Shown here: positions 7,189 through 7,497 of the stretch, piece after piece
Layout: each line of letters starts with the position of its first letter
How positions within the stretch are numbered: the stretch's first letter is position 1
Assembly: GCA_028684435.1 (NCBI GenBank)
Contig: JAQUFX010000042.1
Location: 1-7,497, forward strand
Direction of reading: 5' to 3'
Source of the DNA: Bacilli bacterium
Lineage (GTDB): Bacteria; Bacillota_I; Bacilli_A; RF39; UBA660
Length of the DNA: 7,497 nt
Program-made: the position numbers and the translations under genes
Notes under the pieces: model-generated
Database searches by the model: none
Told to the model about the DNA's origin: nothing
Seen by the model: the letters and a program-made list of their open reading frames with translations, nothing else

Positions 7189-7497
7189 TTATAATCCTCC
7201 TATTAATATTAAAATAATAAATAAACCTAATGGCAAGGTTAGGTTATCTAAACCTTTAGTACCAATTAATTCTAAAATAGATGCACTTAATCCTATTAAA
7301 AGTATTTTTAATATATTAAAATTAAGTTCAAAATATAAATTAAATATTATAATGATAATAATGGAAATAATAAATACAGTAAGTGTTCCAAAGATGGTTT
7401 TATTATTATAAATAACTTTACTTTTATACTTATTTGCTAATATAGGTGCTATTCCGTCACCAAAAGCCATACAAAAAATAGCAACAGCATAATATGG
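7189..7497 (-). CDS. Polyprenol/phytol/dolichol kinase-like membrane protein (CdsA superfamily), C-terminal part, start outside window
   Basis: The visible 102 residues are the C-terminal part of a larger gene. The frame stays open to the window edge, reading PYYAVAIFC just before the MAFGDG stretch. The internal ATG at 7470 has no ribosome site and sits inside a conserved helix, so it is not the true start. The motif GDGIAP with the following Lys-rich segment and KTIFGT (KT..G pattern) is typical of the CTP-dependent polyprenol kinase group (VTE5 phytol kinase, dolichol kinase, related to CdsA). A late Glu followed by GLDNLTLPL also matches. At least two or three helices are visible. These enzymes phosphorylate a long-chain isoprenoid alcohol at the membrane. 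The stop lies 1 nt before the DUF92 gene, and the last Gly-Gly codons supply that gene's SD, so the two form an operon. Exact substrate class is uncertain. Confidence 0.8.
   Translation of the reverse strand, partial: PYYAVAIFCMAFGDGIAPILANKYKSKVIYNNKTIFGTLTVFIISIIIIIIFNLYFELNFNILKILLIGLSASILELIGTKGLDNLTLPLGLFIILILIGGL
7196..7200 (-). promoter_or_regulatory. Shine-Dalgarno site of the DUF92 gene embedded in the upstream CDS
   Basis: GGAGG on the minus strand overlaps the two final glycine codons of the kinase-like gene and lies 8 nt before the ATG at 7187. The stop of the upstream gene (7191-7189) falls between the site and the start codon, an arrangement typical of translational coupling. 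It fixes the start of the DUF92 gene. Confidence 0.8.

Noticed and set aside
7151..7411. An 86-codon plus-strand open frame
   Set aside because: It lies antisense over the DUF92 start and the kinase-like gene, both of which have clear family motifs. Its product has no recognisable motif.
7468..7470. ATG as the start of the kinase-like gene
   Set aside because: There is no ribosome site upstream, and the frame continues open to the window edge with family-like hydrophobic sequence. The gene is cut by the window, not begun here.
1..7497. CRISPR array, tRNA, rRNA, insertion sequence or phage genes
   Set aside because: No regularly spaced repeats, cloverleaf-like segments, transposase motifs or terminal inverted repeats were seen. 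Genes cover almost the whole window.

Overview
The window is very AT-rich (GC well below 30% by eye) and holds low-GC Gram-positive envelope genes. Shine-Dalgarno sites are strong (GAGG, AAGGAGG, GGAGG), -10 boxes are of the TATAAT type, and terminators are short AT-rich hairpins with U tracts. Every Trp codon I checked is TGG. The first gene ends in TGA inside a terminator hairpin, so the standard bacterial code (table 11) fits better than the Mycoplasma code. This suggests an uncultured Bacilli or Tenericutes-like lineage (RF39 / Erysipelotrichales type) that keeps a wall. The taxon is inference only.

Layout: (1) 83-4498 (+) is one 1471-residue membrane protein. It joins a full-length YfhO-type GT-C glycosyltransferase-like module (residues about 1-837) to a full-length LtaS-type lipoteichoic-acid-synthase-like module (about 867-1471). 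It has its own extended -10 promoter and ends in a hairpin terminator. (2) 4570-6426 (+) is a LytR-CpsA-Psr (LCP) family ligase with three N-terminal membrane helices, an accessory domain and a C-terminal PASTA-like domain. It has its own promoter and a very strong SD. (3) A compact bidirectional terminator lies at about 6426-6448 between convergent genes. (4) 6447-7187 (-) is a DUF92/VTE6-like integral membrane protein. (5) 7189-7497 (-) is the 3' part of a VTE5/dolichol-kinase/CdsA-like polyprenol kinase whose start lies outside the window. Its stop is 1 nt from the start of the DUF92 gene, and its last codons carry that gene's SD.

How the genes may work together (inference): the plus-strand pair would make, decorate and anchor envelope glycopolymers. 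The fused YfhO-LtaS protein would add sugars and glycerol-phosphate (or similar) units on the outer membrane face, and the LCP protein would transfer an undecaprenyl-linked polymer to peptidoglycan. By homology to the plant phytol kinase / phytyl-phosphate kinase pair, the minus-strand pair could phosphorylate a polyprenol in two steps, and such lipid carriers feed glycopolymer synthesis. The most notable features are the YfhO-LtaS fusion, the PASTA-like tail on an LCP protein, and the VTE5-VTE6-like tandem.
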